Positions 8,156-17,332 are shown, counted from the first letter of the stretch. The stretch: 64,000 nt of DNA from JAQVXR01 sp050945755 (GCA_050945755.1 JBMNTN010000002.1:1-64000); one strand, 5' to 3'. Notes: generated by a model not told the origin, from the sequence alone. Numbers and translations are program-made.

Positions 8156-8638
8156 TTGAACTTTTTGAAGGACCTAAAAAAGGAAATTGAAGATTCTATT
8201 CGACAATACAAACAAGCAGAGTATCAGGAATTAGTTCAACAGATAAAGCCAAAACCGCCTGTACTAAAAAATGCCTTGGCTGCTTTTGCAGTAGGTGGTT
8301 TTATTTGTGCTTTTGCTCAAGCAATCACCAATGTGTTTATTCAGGCAGGGCTGACCCAGCGAGAAGCCGGTACGGTGATAGTGATTATTATGATCTTTAT
8401 CGGTTCATTACTTACCGGACTGGGAGTTTATAATAATATCGGCAGGTTTGCCGGGGCCGGTTCTCTGATCCCGATTACCGGTTTTGCCAATGCGATTGTG
8501 TCGTCAGCTATGGAATGGAAACGTGAAGGCTATCTGTTTGGGGTAGCAGCAAAAATGTTTACAATTGCTGGACCGGTTCTTGTTTACGGGATTCTTTCCT
8601 CGGTAGTTATTGGAATAGTTTATTACTTTTTACAGTAG
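8156..8638 (+). CDS. spoVAC: Stage V sporulation protein AC
   Basis: A 160-residue integral membrane protein with about four hydrophobic segments after a charged N-terminus (residues 1-40). SpoVAC is the mechanosensitive, channel-like part of the SpoVA complex in the spore inner membrane that moves Ca-dipicolinate during sporulation and germination. The TTG start at 8156 is the first usable one after the sigma-G-type promoter; its ribosome site is weak, and a TTG at 8168 is possible. It is 11 bases from spoVAD. Confidence 0.93.
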   Translation: MNFLKDLKKEIEDSIRQYKQAEYQELVQQIKPKPPVLKNALAAFAVGGFICAFAQAITNVFIQAGLTQREAGTVIVIIMIFIGSLLTGLGVYNNIGRFAGAGSLIPITGFANAIVSSAMEWKREGYLFGVAAKMFTIAGPVLVYGILSSVVIGIVYYFLQ

Positions 8639-8649
8639 GGGGGGCCTAA

Positions 8650-9660
8650 TTGAAAAAGATTGGACAGCAGACACTGGTTTTTTCCAATACCCCGGCAGTG
8701 ATTTCAGCAGCTGCTATAGTTGGCCCCAAAGAAGGCCAGGGGCCATTAAAAACAAATTTTGATTTGGTGCTTGAAGACAATTTATTTGGAGAAAGAACAT
8801 GGGAAAAAGCTGAATGCAAAATGCTTCAGGAGTCAGTCACTAGTGCTGTAAATAAGAGTGACTTAAAGATAGAGGAGATTGATTTTCTACTGGCGGGAGA
8901 TTTATTAAATCAGACAATCTCCGCAAATTTTGCTGCTCGGCAGCTGGCAATCCCCTTTTTAGGTTTGTACGGTGCTTGCTCAACTTTTACGGAAAGTCTT
9001 CTTTTAGCAGCTGTCTTGGTTGATGGCACATATGCCATGCATGTCATGGCTGCAGTTTCCAGTCATCATGATGCTGCAGAAAGGCAGTTTCGTTTTCCTA
9101 CAGAATTAGGTAACCAACGGCCTCCCACAGCCCAGTGGACGGTGACAGGAGCGGGGGCAGCTCTGGTTGGTCCAAAACAAGACGGCCCTTGTATTACATA
9201 TGCTACTATAGGCAAGGTGATTGATTTAGGGGTAAAAGATTCTCACGATATGGGCTCGGCAATGGCACCAGCCGCTGCTGATACATTGGCAGTTCATTTT
9301 AAGGACACCGGACGTTCTGTTGATGATTATGATTTGATACTAACGGGTGACTTAGGTGGTTTGGGAAAATCTTTAATGCAGCAGTTGACTGAGCGGCAGG
9401 GCTATAAGTTAGGGGATAAATACAGTGACTGCGGGGTTTTAATTTATGATTCTACACAAGATACCCATGCCGGGGGAAGCGGCTGTGCCTGTGCCGCTGT
9501 TGTTACTTGCGGATATGTTTTGGATAGTATTCGGTTAAAAAAATTTCAAAGAGTACTGATTATTGGTACTGGTGCTTTGCTTAGTCCTACCAGCATCCAG
9601 CAAGGGGAGTCAATTCCCGGTATTGCCCATGCTGTCTCTTTGGAAAATGTTACTTTTTAA
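8650..9660 (+). CDS. spoVAD: Stage V sporulation protein AD
   Basis: A 336-residue thiolase/ketoacyl-synthase-fold protein that binds dipicolinic acid at the spore inner membrane. The ketosynthase-like region GLYGACSTFTESLLLA (about 107-122) holds the cysteine, and CACAAVVTCGYV lies near the C-terminus. TTG start with TAGGGGGGG ahead of it. It sits in the normal spoVAC-AD-AE order. Length agrees with B. subtilis SpoVAD (338 residues). Confidence 0.95.
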   Translation: MKKIGQQTLVFSNTPAVISAAAIVGPKEGQGPLKTNFDLVLEDNLFGERTWEKAECKMLQESVTSAVNKSDLKIEEIDFLLAGDLLNQTISANFAARQLAIPFLGLYGACSTFTESLLLAAVLVDGTYAMHVMAAVSSHHDAAERQFRFPTELGNQRPPTAQWTVTGAGAALVGPKQDGPCITYATIGKVIDLGVKDSHDMGSAMAPAAADTLAVHFKDTGRSVDDYDLILTGDLGGLGKSLMQQLTERQGYKLGDKYSDCGVLIYDSTQDTHAGGSGCACAAVVTCGYVLDSIRLKKFQRVLIIGTGALLSPTSIQQGESIPGIAHAVSLENVTF

Positions 9661-9716
9661 AAAAAATAATTTAAACAATAGGCTGCTTTAAACTGGTAAA
9701 AAAAGGGGTAAATTAC

Positions 9717-10076
9717 ATGGAACAAATACTTTTTGCCTTTTTAGTCGGAGGATCAATATGTCTGTTGGGACAGTTAATAATGGATCTGACCCCTTTTTCC
9801 ATAACTCCGACTCATATTCTTGTAGTTGTTATTATCGGAGGAGCTTTCGCTAGTGCTTTAGGATGGTATCAACCATTAATTGATATAGGCGGTGCCGGTG
9901 CAACTATTCCTCTGAGTGGTTTTGGCCATTCTCTAGCCCAAGGTGCTATATCTGGGGCGGATAAAAACGGATTGATAGGTGCGATTGGAGGGGGAGTGGA
10001 AGCTACTGCTGTTGGAGTAGTGGCAGCTGTAGTTTTAGGATACCTGATGGCATTATTATTTAATCCACAAGGATGA
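9717..10076 (+). CDS. spoVAE: Stage V sporulation protein AE (SpoVAEb type)
   Basis: A 119-residue membrane protein with three or four hydrophobic segments, and paralogous in style to SpoVAC (for example GASA-like GAFASALGWYQP and GGAGATIPLSGFGHSLAQG). It is part of the SpoVA DPA channel. AAAAAGGGG lies before the ATG. It ends 7 bases before the next gene. Confidence 0.93.
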   Translation: MEQILFAFLVGGSICLLGQLIMDLTPFSITPTHILVVVIIGGAFASALGWYQPLIDIGGAGATIPLSGFGHSLAQGAISGADKNGLIGAIGGGVEATAVGVVAAVVLGYLMALLFNPQG

Positions 10077-10083
10077 TAAATAA

Positions 10084-10653
10084 ATGATGAAAAAAAGAGT
10101 TGTTATAATAACAGACGGTGATGAAGTTGCCAAAAAGACGGTAGAAACCGTGGCACAAAATATAGGTGGATGCTGTATTTCAGCAACATCGGGAAACCCT
10201 ACACCTTTAAACGGCGAAAAAATTGTAGAGTTAATTAAAACTGCATGGAAAGAACCGATTTTGGTTATGTTGGATGATAAAGGGTGCCGAGGTAAAGGAC
10301 GAGGAGAGCAAGCTTTGGAATACATTGCCAAACACCAGGATATTGAGGTTTTAGGTGTAGTTGCTGTGGCCGCTAATACCAGGCATTGTCATGGTATTAA
10401 AATAAAACATTCAATTACTATGACCGGGCAAATCGTTAATGGTCCGGTAGATAAAGAAGGAATGCCGGAACCCCCGGGACATGAAATATTGGAAGGGGAT
10501 ACAGTGGGAGTTCTGGACTCCTTAAATATTCCAACGGTTGTAGGAATTGGTGACATTGGGAAAATGCATGGCTATGACCGTTATGATCGGGGGGCAAAAA
10601 TCACTACCCAGGCGGTAAAGTTTATATTAAAAAGGAGCGGGTTTCCTATATGA
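10084..10653 (+). CDS. spoVAEA: Stage V sporulation protein AE (SpoVAEa type, soluble)
   Basis: A 189-residue soluble protein beginning MMKKRVVIITDGDEVAKKTV. It matches the SpoVAEa family by the DGDEVA start, the DDKGCRGKGRGE motif and the GIGDIGKMHGYDR C-terminal segment. Its precise job in the SpoVA machinery is not settled. It overlaps spoVAF by four bases (ATGA), so translation is likely coupled. Confidence 0.9.
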   Translation: MMKKRVVIITDGDEVAKKTVETVAQNIGGCCISATSGNPTPLNGEKIVELIKTAWKEPILVMLDDKGCRGKGRGEQALEYIAKHQDIEVLGVVAVAANTRHCHGIKIKHSITMTGQIVNGPVDKEGMPEPPGHEILEGDTVGVLDSLNIPTVVGIGDIGKMHGYDRYDRGAKITTQAVKFILKRSGFPI

Positions 10654-12212
10654 GTGAAGAAAGCTTAAAGACACTCTCACGTAATTATAAACAAAATCTT
10701 GATTATTTTAAGGAACAATTGGGTGTGGAACCAAGTTATGATGTGATTTCCCATGAAATGATCGTTGGTGGAAAACAAGCTGTTTTGTTTTTTATCCAAG
10801 GTTTTGTAGATAATGAAGTTTTATCACACATTGTTGCTAACCTCATCAGGACAAAACGGGAAGATATAGTACCCAACACCCTAGAAAAATTAAAAAAGCA
10901 GCATATACCATACATGCAGTTGGATATGGCAGAAAAGACGGATAAGCTGATTGATGCTGTTCTGATGGGTATGTGTGTTCTCTTGGTAGAAGGTGAAACT
11001 GAAGGCATCATTATTGATTTGCGTAAATATGCAGCCAGAATGCCGGAAGAACCTGATCTGGAAAAGGTTGTGCGTGGCTCGCGGGATGGCTTTACCGAAA
11101 CAATTGTCTTCAACACCCAGCTGCTAAGAAGAAGAATTAGAGATCGCAGCTTGCGCATGGAAGTAATGCAGGTAGGCCGCAGGTCTAAATCGGACGTTTG
11201 TATTAGCTACTTGGCGGATGTTGCGAATCTACACCTTGTGGAAGAAATAAAAAAGAGACTGCGGTCAATTGATATAGATGGTCTGCCCATGGCGGAAAAA
11301 TCAGTGGAAGAATTAATCACCCCGGGAAGTTACTGGAACCCCCTTCCCAAGGTTCGCTACACGGAGCGCCCTGATGTTGCTGCCCAACATATATTGGAGG
11401 GGCATATTATCGTGATGGTTGATACTTCCCCCAGTGTTATAATTCTGCCGGCAACGTATTTTCATCATATTCAGCATGTTGAAGAATATAGGCAGAATCC
11501 GACAGTAGGGGCATATTTAAGATGGATTAGGTTTGCAGCCATATTTGTATCAATTTTTTTATTGCCCCTTTGGTTTTTGGTTTCCATTGAACCATCATTG
11601 CTTCCAGCTTCTTTAAAATATATTGGTCCTGACAAAGTTGGCAAGGTGCCACTAATTGGCCAATTTGTTATTGCCGAGGGGGCTGTAGACGTAATTCGCA
11701 TGGCAGCTATTCACACCCCTGCTCCTCTCACAACCTCTCTCGGCTTAATCGCGGCATTAATGATCGGAGATTTTGCAGTGAATATTGGTTTATTTGCCCC
11801 TGAAGTGGTAATGTATACAGCTGTTGCGGCGACAACAATTTTTTCCACACCGAGCTATGAATTAGGTATGGCCCATCGGCTTGCCAGATGGTTACTGTTA
11901 TTTGCGGTATATTTTTTCAGAATCCCGGGTTTTATTATCGGGACACTATTCTTAATCCTTTTTGCTGGTCTGACAAAGTCCTTCGGCGTTCCCTATCTAT
12001 GGCCGCTGGTTCCTTTTAACTATACGGCTTTAAAAACCATATTGCTTCGTACGCCTGTTCCAGCTCAAAGAGAAAGGCCAAGTTTTCTCTTCCCTCAAGA
12101 TCCTACCCGGCAAACAGTAAAACCTGCTCCGGCTTTTAAGCCGATGACAAAGGGGGAGGATGATTCCGCTAAGAGAGAAGAAGAAAACGGAGGAGGGAAA
12201 GATGAAAACTAA
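10650..12212 (+). CDS. spoVAF: Stage V sporulation protein AF (GerA-A family)
   Basis: A 520-residue protein of the GerA-A-subunit family. A large soluble N-terminal domain carries the family's VEGE and PD-type segments (residues about 100-280). A membrane domain with several helices follows (about 290-470), and a charged Glu/Lys/Gly tail closes it. SpoVAF modulates SpoVA channel activity and germination. AAGGAGCGGG precedes the ATG. The 3' end overlaps the next gene by 11 bases, which joins the dehydratase-like genes to the spoVA transcript. Confidence 0.93.
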   Translation: MSEESLKTLSRNYKQNLDYFKEQLGVEPSYDVISHEMIVGGKQAVLFFIQGFVDNEVLSHIVANLIRTKREDIVPNTLEKLKKQHIPYMQLDMAEKTDKLIDAVLMGMCVLLVEGETEGIIIDLRKYAARMPEEPDLEKVVRGSRDGFTETIVFNTQLLRRRIRDRSLRMEVMQVGRRSKSDVCISYLADVANLHLVEEIKKRLRSIDIDGLPMAEKSVEELITPGSYWNPLPKVRYTERPDVAAQHILEGHIIVMVDTSPSVIILPATYFHHIQHVEEYRQNPTVGAYLRWIRFAAIFVSIFLLPLWFLVSIEPSLLPASLKYIGPDKVGKVPLIGQFVIAEGAVDVIRMAAIHTPAPLTTSLGLIAALMIGDFAVNIGLFAPEVVMYTAVAATTIFSTPSYELGMAHRLARWLLLFAVYFFRIPGFIIGTLFLILFAGLTKSFGVPYLWPLVPFNYTALKTILLRTPVPAQRERPSFLFPQDPTRQTVKPAPAFKPMTKGEDDSAKREEENGGGKDEN

Positions 12213-13143
12213 AACAGTGGGTATTCCCCAGGCCATGCTTTATTACTATTATCATTACCTTTGGAAATCATTTTTTGAAAGATTGGGTTTTCAAGTAAAA
12301 TTTTCAGGCGAGACAAATAAACAAATTCTTAACGCAGGTATTAGTTCTGCTGTAGACGAGGCTTGTTTGCCGGTCAAAATCTTTTATGGTCATGTACAGG
12401 AGTTAGCTGAAAAAGTTGATTTTTTGTTTCTCCCTAGAGTGGTGAGCACGGAAAAAAGAGAATACATGTGCCCCAAGCTTTTAGGCTTGCCAGACATGAT
12501 CAAAGCATCTCTTGCTCCTAAAACAGTGTTAATTGATGTTAACATCAATATGAGAAACAAAAATTCTACCATGAATAAAGCTCTGAGGGAAATGGCTCAA
12601 ATTATTGGCGTTTCTCATAAAAGTGCTTGGGCCGCCTGGAAGTGGGCAGAAAAAAAACAGGAAGAGTATCGGTCAAATTTGGTTTTAGGCAATCTGCCCT
12701 TTGGGCATGAGAAAAATAATTCTTCTTATCAAATTGCCCTTTTGGGTCATGGCTATAATGTTTTTGATAATTATATCAACATGAAGTTAATTGAAAAACT
12801 GCAACTGTTGGGAGCAGATATTAAAACAAAAGAGATGGTTTCCAACGAATTAATTGAAAAATATGCTGGCAGCTTGCCCAAAAAAATGTTTTGGACTTTT
12901 GGTAAACAACTTTTAGGCAGCGGACTATATTATTTGGACAACCCGAAGATTAAAGGAATCATATTTTTAGCTTCTTTTGGTTGTGGACCGGATTCTATCG
13001 TTGGTGAACTGTTGGAACGCTGGGCAAAAAGGGGCGAGCAAAAGCCTTTTATGATAATTACCATTGATGAGCATACAGGTGAAGCAGGCCTTGTTACCAG
13101 AATTGAAGCATTTATGGATATGATTAAACGGAAGGTGAGTTAA
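12202..13143 (+). CDS. 2-Hydroxyacyl-CoA dehydratase-like protein (DUF2229 type), A subunit
   Basis: A 313-residue protein related to the DUF2229/acyl-CoA dehydratase-activase-associated family. Three well-spaced cysteines in conserved contexts, EACLPVK (Cys55), EYMCPKL (Cys90) and SFGCGPD (Cys261), could hold a [4Fe-4S] cluster as in 2-hydroxyglutaryl-CoA dehydratase subunits. The ATG at 12202 has GGAGGAGGG before it and overlaps the end of spoVAF. Its stop overlaps the start of the next gene (TAATG). Together with the two following genes it could form a two-component radical dehydratase or a related ATP-driven reductase. The substrate is unknown. Confidence 0.8.
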   Translation: MKTKTVGIPQAMLYYYYHYLWKSFFERLGFQVKFSGETNKQILNAGISSAVDEACLPVKIFYGHVQELAEKVDFLFLPRVVSTEKREYMCPKLLGLPDMIKASLAPKTVLIDVNINMRNKNSTMNKALREMAQIIGVSHKSAWAAWKWAEKKQEEYRSNLVLGNLPFGHEKNNSSYQIALLGHGYNVFDNYINMKLIEKLQLLGADIKTKEMVSNELIEKYAGSLPKKMFWTFGKQLLGSGLYYLDNPKIKGIIFLASFGCGPDSIVGELLERWAKRGEQKPFMIITIDEHTGEAGLVTRIEAFMDMIKRKVS

Positions 13144-14258
13144 TGAAAGTCACTTTTCCCCATATGGGTAACTTACATATTGTAGCTAAGGCACTTCTTG
13201 AGTATTTGGATGTGCCGGTAGTGGTTCCCCCGCCTATCAGTAAGCGCACCCTTAGTTTGGGATTAAGCCACTCCCCGGAATTTGCTTGTATTCCTTTAAA
13301 AATTAATATGGGAAATTTTATTGAGGCGGCAGAACTTGGTGCAAATACTATTGTAATGGCGGGAGGGGTGGGCCCTTGCCGTTTTGGATATTATGCCCAA
13401 GTGGAACGGGAGATTTTAAAGGACCTTGGTTATAATTATCAAATGATAGTGGTTGAGCCTCCTGATAGCCATTGGTCGGAAGTAATAGAAAAGATTAAGC
13501 TGATCAGTCAAGGGAAACCTTGGTGGCAAATAATCGGCGCCATTAAGTTCGCATGGTTAAAAGCCCGGGCAGTTGATATGGTGGAACAAAAGGTACAAAA
13601 AATACGAGCACGGGAACTGAAAAAGGGGAAGGCCGATATTATTTATCGTCAAGCACTGGAGCATATTGATTTGGCACAGGATAAACAGGGGGTGCTGAAA
13701 GCCCGTGATAATGCACTGGTAAATCTTGATGATGTGCCGGTAGATAAAGATAAGACGGTGTTAAAGGTAGCGGTAATCGGCGAGATCTATACGATTCTCG
13801 AACCATATGTTAATCAAAACATCGAAATGCACTTGGGCAGATTAGGAGTAGAGGTGAGCAGGTCCATTTATTTAAGCGAGTGGATTAACGATCATTTATT
13901 TATGAAAATTTTCCCAATAAGAAGTACAAAAGATTATATCAAAATGGCGACTCCTTATCTTGGTCATTTTGTTGGTGGTCACGGTCAGGAAACAGTGGGC
14001 AGCGCCGTGAAATATAGCCGAACCGGTTTTGACGGAGCAATTCAATTGGCTCCTCTTACTTGTATGCCGGAAATTGTCGCTCAGTCTATTTTACCGGTAG
14101 TGAGCGAAAAAGAAAATTTTCCAACCATGACAATTTATTTTGATGAGCAGACCGGTGAAGCAGGCATGTTAACCAGGCTGGAAGCATTTATTGATTTGCT
14201 TGAACGCAGAGTTGATTTAAAAAGGAGTAAGGATAATGAATGGGTTTTTGGGAATTGA
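13143..14258 (+). CDS. 2-Hydroxyacyl-CoA dehydratase-like protein (HgdB-like), B subunit
   Basis: A 371-residue partner of the previous gene. Conserved cysteines lie in FACIPLK (Cys49), GVGPCRFG (Cys79) and PLTCMPE, again three possible ligands for a [4Fe-4S] cluster. The HGQETVG and FDEQTGEAG motifs are shared in style with the upstream protein (IDEHTGEAG), so the two probably descend from one ancestor and form a heterodimer. It overlaps both neighbours by a few bases (ATG at 13143; activase start inside its 3' end), so synthesis of the trio is tightly coupled. Confidence 0.8.
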   Translation: MKVTFPHMGNLHIVAKALLEYLDVPVVVPPPISKRTLSLGLSHSPEFACIPLKINMGNFIEAAELGANTIVMAGGVGPCRFGYYAQVEREILKDLGYNYQMIVVEPPDSHWSEVIEKIKLISQGKPWWQIIGAIKFAWLKARAVDMVEQKVQKIRARELKKGKADIIYRQALEHIDLAQDKQGVLKARDNALVNLDDVPVDKDKTVLKVAVIGEIYTILEPYVNQNIEMHLGRLGVEVSRSIYLSEWINDHLFMKIFPIRSTKDYIKMATPYLGHFVGGHGQETVGSAVKYSRTGFDGAIQLAPLTCMPEIVAQSILPVVSEKENFPTMTIYFDEQTGEAGMLTRLEAFIDLLERRVDLKRSKDNEWVFGN

Positions 14259-15222
14259 TGTTGGTTCAGTCAGTACAAATTTGGTAGTCTTAGATGAATC
14301 CGGTGCTGTTAAGGATAGTTTTTATCTGCGTACCCAAGGGCAGCCAATAAAAGCGATTAAAACATGCTTAAACATGGCAGTGGAAAAATTTCCGGGGTTA
14401 AAGGTGTTAAGCGTAGGCACGACAGGCAGCGCCCGCCATTTGGCGTCTGTCATTGTTGGAGCTGATACAGTTAAAAATGAAATCACAGCACATGCTGTTG
14501 CCGCATCATCCATGGTGCCGGGGGTAAGGACAGTAATTGAAATCGGTGGGCAGGACTCCAAGCTAATTATCCTACGGAACGGGGTGGTAACCGACTTTGC
14601 GATGAATACGGTGTGCGCCGCAGGCACAGGTTCTTTTTTGGATCAACAGGCTGCCCGACTGGGAATACCAATAGAACAATTCGGTGAAATGGCCCGGCGT
14701 GCTACTATAGCTGTACGGATTGCCGGACGTTGTGCGGTCTTTGCCGAATCAGACATGATTCATAAACAGCAAATGGGGTATAGTTTGGAGGATATTGGGG
14801 CCGGTTTATGTGAGGCGCTTGTCAGAAACTTTCTTAATAACCTGGGAAAAGGAAAGGAGATTCTTTCACCAATAGTCTTTCAAGGCGGAGTTGCAGCTAA
14901 TGTGGGGATGCGTGACGCCTTTGCCAAAGCGTTGGCAACAGAGATAATTGTTCCGGAGTACTTTGGTGTGATGGGTGCGGTTGGGGCAGCTATTCTTGCT
15001 CGAGAATATGCGGCGAAAAACGGACGCACTATGTTCCGTGGGTTTAGTACCTTGGATGTAGATTTTAACTCAAAGAGCATTGAATGTAGTGGCTGTCCCA
15101 ACCAGTGTGAGGTAGTTGCCATTCAGCGGGGAAGCCAAGTTTTGGCTAGGTGGGGTGACCGATGCGGGAAATGGTCCGGACTAAATGGCAGTCTGATAAA
15201 TGAGGAATTAGCTGAAGCATAA
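14236..15222 (+). CDS. Acyl-CoA dehydratase activase (HgdC/BcrAD-like ATPase)
   Basis: A 328-residue ASKHA-fold ATPase. Phosphate-binding motifs are GIDVGSVSTN (6-15) and IGGQDSKLI (103-111). Cys127 in NTVCAAGTGSFLDQQ and Cys166 in AGRCAVFAE are the two cysteines that in HgdC-type activases hold a [4Fe-4S] cluster between monomers. A C-terminal extension adds CSGCPNQCEV and a final RCGKW. Activases push an electron onto the partner dehydratase using ATP. AAAAGGAGTAAGG precedes the ATG, and the gene overlaps the B subunit by 23 bases. A strong terminator follows. Confidence 0.87.
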   Translation: MNGFLGIDVGSVSTNLVVLDESGAVKDSFYLRTQGQPIKAIKTCLNMAVEKFPGLKVLSVGTTGSARHLASVIVGADTVKNEITAHAVAASSMVPGVRTVIEIGGQDSKLIILRNGVVTDFAMNTVCAAGTGSFLDQQAARLGIPIEQFGEMARRATIAVRIAGRCAVFAESDMIHKQQMGYSLEDIGAGLCEALVRNFLNNLGKGKEILSPIVFQGGVAANVGMRDAFAKALATEIIVPEYFGVMGAVGAAILAREYAAKNGRTMFRGFSTLDVDFNSKSIECSGCPNQCEVVAIQRGSQVLARWGDRCGKWSGLNGSLINEELAEA

Positions 15223-15225
15223 TGT

Positions 15226-15258
15226 AAAAATTTAGCCGGAAGGCTAAATTTTTTATTT
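15226..15258 (+). terminator. Terminator of the spoVA-dehydratase operon
   Basis: AAAAATTTAGCC pairs with GGCTAAATTTTTT over a very short loop. It lies 4 bases after the activase stop. Confidence 0.8.
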
Positions 15259-15303
15259 AACCTTTTTAGATCGCGCTCTCAGGATTTGAAGGATTAAGTA
15301 TTA

Positions 15304-15332
15304 TAGACTCTGATTAGAAGTTTTGATATAAT
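15304..15332 (+). promoter_or_regulatory. Sigma-A-type promoter upstream of cca
   Basis: TAGACT (15304-15309) and TATAAT (15327-15332) are 17 bases apart. The -10 is perfect and the -35 is weak. Confidence 0.4.
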
Positions 15333-15364
15333 TAACAAATAATACCGAGTAAGGGGATTGGGGA

Positions 15365-16663
15365 ATGGACGGGGAAGAAAACCTGAAAGCAAGAATGGAA
15401 GCTGTTCTTCCCCAAGAGAATGTAGCTTTAGTAAAAAAAGTTGGTGCTTTCGCTGACCGGTTAAATATAGGTATTTATTTAGTAGGAGGAATTGTTCGGG
15501 ACATTATTTTAGGTGTTACCGGTTCAGACCTGGATATTGTTGTCGAGGGAAATGGACTGTTCTTTGCCCGTTACTTATCTGAAGCTTTCTCGGCACGGCT
15601 ATCTATATATGAAAGATTTAGGACAGCGAGCGTTTATTTTCAAGAGGGTTTGAAAATCGACGTAGCCTCTGCCCGGACAGAGGTTTATCCATATCCGGCG
15701 GCTTTGCCTATAGTTAAGAATGGATCTTTAAAACAGGATCTCTTCCGGAGAGATTTTACCATCAATGCAATGGCTCTAGGGATCAATCAATCCAATTTTG
15801 GCCGGTTAATAGATTTTTTCTCCGGCAAGTTTGATTTGGAGCAGAAATCTATACGAGTTTTACATAAAAAAAGTTTTCTTGAAGACCCGACTCGTATTAT
15901 CCGGGCAGTAAGATTTGAGCAAAGATACAAGTTTACGATTGAACCACAAACATTATACCTTGCCTATCAGGCGATTAATAATAAGATGATTGAAGAATTG
16001 TCCTCTGCCAGATTAAAAGAGGAACTGGTTTTACTTATAGAAGAAGCAGATCCGGCTCCCTCATTGGAAAGATTGGTTGATTTGGGAATTTGGGAGCAAA
16101 TTTTCCCGGAGACTTCCTTTACGGAAGAGATAAAATCCTTTTTCCGAGAAGCAACCGTTGTGCTAAAAGAGATGAGGATATTTTTTCCGAAAATTGATAA
16201 ATTATTATATTACTTAATTATTTTATGTGCCGACCTCTCGGAACAAGAGATTGGACAGATTGTCAACCGGATGCAGTTTCCAAAGAATTATGAGAGAATA
16301 ATTAATCATACTGGGCATATCAAAAGAAAGTTTTTTGTCGGTCAGGGGCTTGCCGCTTCTTTGGAAATACCAAGTGCATGGCACAATTTTCTTGGTAGTT
16401 TACCGGGAGAAAGCATTAGTTATTTATATCTGATAAGCAAAAATGAAAACAGAGAAAAAATTAAAAATTACTTAGCTATCAGAAAAACCGTGGTAATGGA
16501 AACAACCGGCAAAGACTTAATGAATTTTGGTTTAAAGCCCGGTCCTAAATATCGGAAGCTATTAGATGTGATTTTAGCTGCCCGTTTAGACGGTTTAGTG
16601 CATAATAAAGAAGATGAAATCAAACTAATCTTAAGGATGGTTGCAAATGAAAGAAATGGATGA
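15365..16663 (+). CDS. cca: CCA tRNA nucleotidyltransferase / poly(A) polymerase family
   Basis: A 432-residue class II nucleotidyltransferase that adds or repairs the 3' CCA end of tRNAs. Visible motifs are YLVGGIVRDIILG (38-50), the catalytic DLDIVVEG (55-62), RRDFTINAMAL and the neck-domain LEDPTRIIRAVRFEQRY. A C-terminal helical domain follows, with no HD motif seen. AAGGGG lies a little upstream of the ATG. It could in principle be the A-adding member of a split pair. The 3' end overlaps the next gene by four bases. Confidence 0.88.
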   Translation: MDGEENLKARMEAVLPQENVALVKKVGAFADRLNIGIYLVGGIVRDIILGVTGSDLDIVVEGNGLFFARYLSEAFSARLSIYERFRTASVYFQEGLKIDVASARTEVYPYPAALPIVKNGSLKQDLFRRDFTINAMALGINQSNFGRLIDFFSGKFDLEQKSIRVLHKKSFLEDPTRIIRAVRFEQRYKFTIEPQTLYLAYQAINNKMIEELSSARLKEELVLLIEEADPAPSLERLVDLGIWEQIFPETSFTEEIKSFFREATVVLKEMRIFFPKIDKLLYYLIILCADLSEQEIGQIVNRMQFPKNYERIINHTGHIKRKFFVGQGLAASLEIPSAWHNFLGSLPGESISYLYLISKNENREKIKNYLAIRKTVVMETTGKDLMNFGLKPGPKYRKLLDVILAARLDGLVHNKEDEIKLILRMVANERNG

Positions 16664-17295
16664 ATATAATGGGAAACTTCTCTGATTTATTAATTAATAT
16701 ACCGGCAGTGCTAATCGCACTGACATTTCATGAATACGCTCATGGCATAGTTGCATACCGTTTGGGTGATCCTACTCCGAAATATCAGGGGCGGTTAACT
16801 CTAAATCCTATCGCTCACTTGGACCCGCTGGGCACACTTCTTTTATTATTTGCCAATTTTGGCTGGGCAAAGCCTGTTCAGGTTAATCCTCTTAATTTTC
16901 AGGGAGACCGAGTGCGTGGGATGATGATTGTATCCTTAGCCGGACCTTTTATAAACATTTTATTGGCTTATCTTGGAGGGTTATTTTTAGGATTGATGGA
17001 CCGAGGCACAATCCCGGCTAATTTAATTTTTTGGAAATTTGGTATATCTTTTATTTGGATTAATCTGGTGTTAGCGGTATTTAACTTGATTCCGGTGCCC
17101 CCCTTGGATGGTTCAAAAATATTAGCGGGGATAGTTCCTCGGAGCACGGCAATGAGTATTTATCGTATGGAGCAGTATGGCCCGATTATTTTAATGCTAT
17201 TAATTATTACCGGGGTGACAAGTATGATTCTTGGCCCTGTGGTCAGTGCCCTTGTCCGCATAATATTTTTAGCTACAGGTGTCTCTTATATGTGA
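16660..17295 (+). CDS. Site-2 protease family (M50) membrane metalloprotease
   Basis: A 211-residue membrane protease of the YwhC/Rip type. The zinc motif is FHEYAHG (HExxH at 24-28) and the second conserved region is NLIPVPPLDGSKI with the aspartate ligand. The remainder is hydrophobic segments. It lacks a PDZ domain. The family cleaves membrane-anchored substrates, the substrate here being unknown. ATG at 16660 overlaps the cca stop; an ATG at 16669 is an alternative, and neither has a strong ribosome site. Confidence 0.88.
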   Translation: MNIMGNFSDLLINIPAVLIALTFHEYAHGIVAYRLGDPTPKYQGRLTLNPIAHLDPLGTLLLLFANFGWAKPVQVNPLNFQGDRVRGMMIVSLAGPFINILLAYLGGLFLGLMDRGTIPANLIFWKFGISFIWINLVLAVFNLIPVPPLDGSKILAGIVPRSTAMSIYRMEQYGPIILMLLIITGVTSMILGPVVSALVRIIFLATGVSYM

Positions 17296-17332
17296 GCAAG
17301 AGGTTTTAGCAAAGTGAAAAGGAGAAAAAGTA

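Noticed and set aside
17296..17332. T-box or Trp leader upstream of trpS
   Set aside because: The gap is only 37 bases, too short for either.
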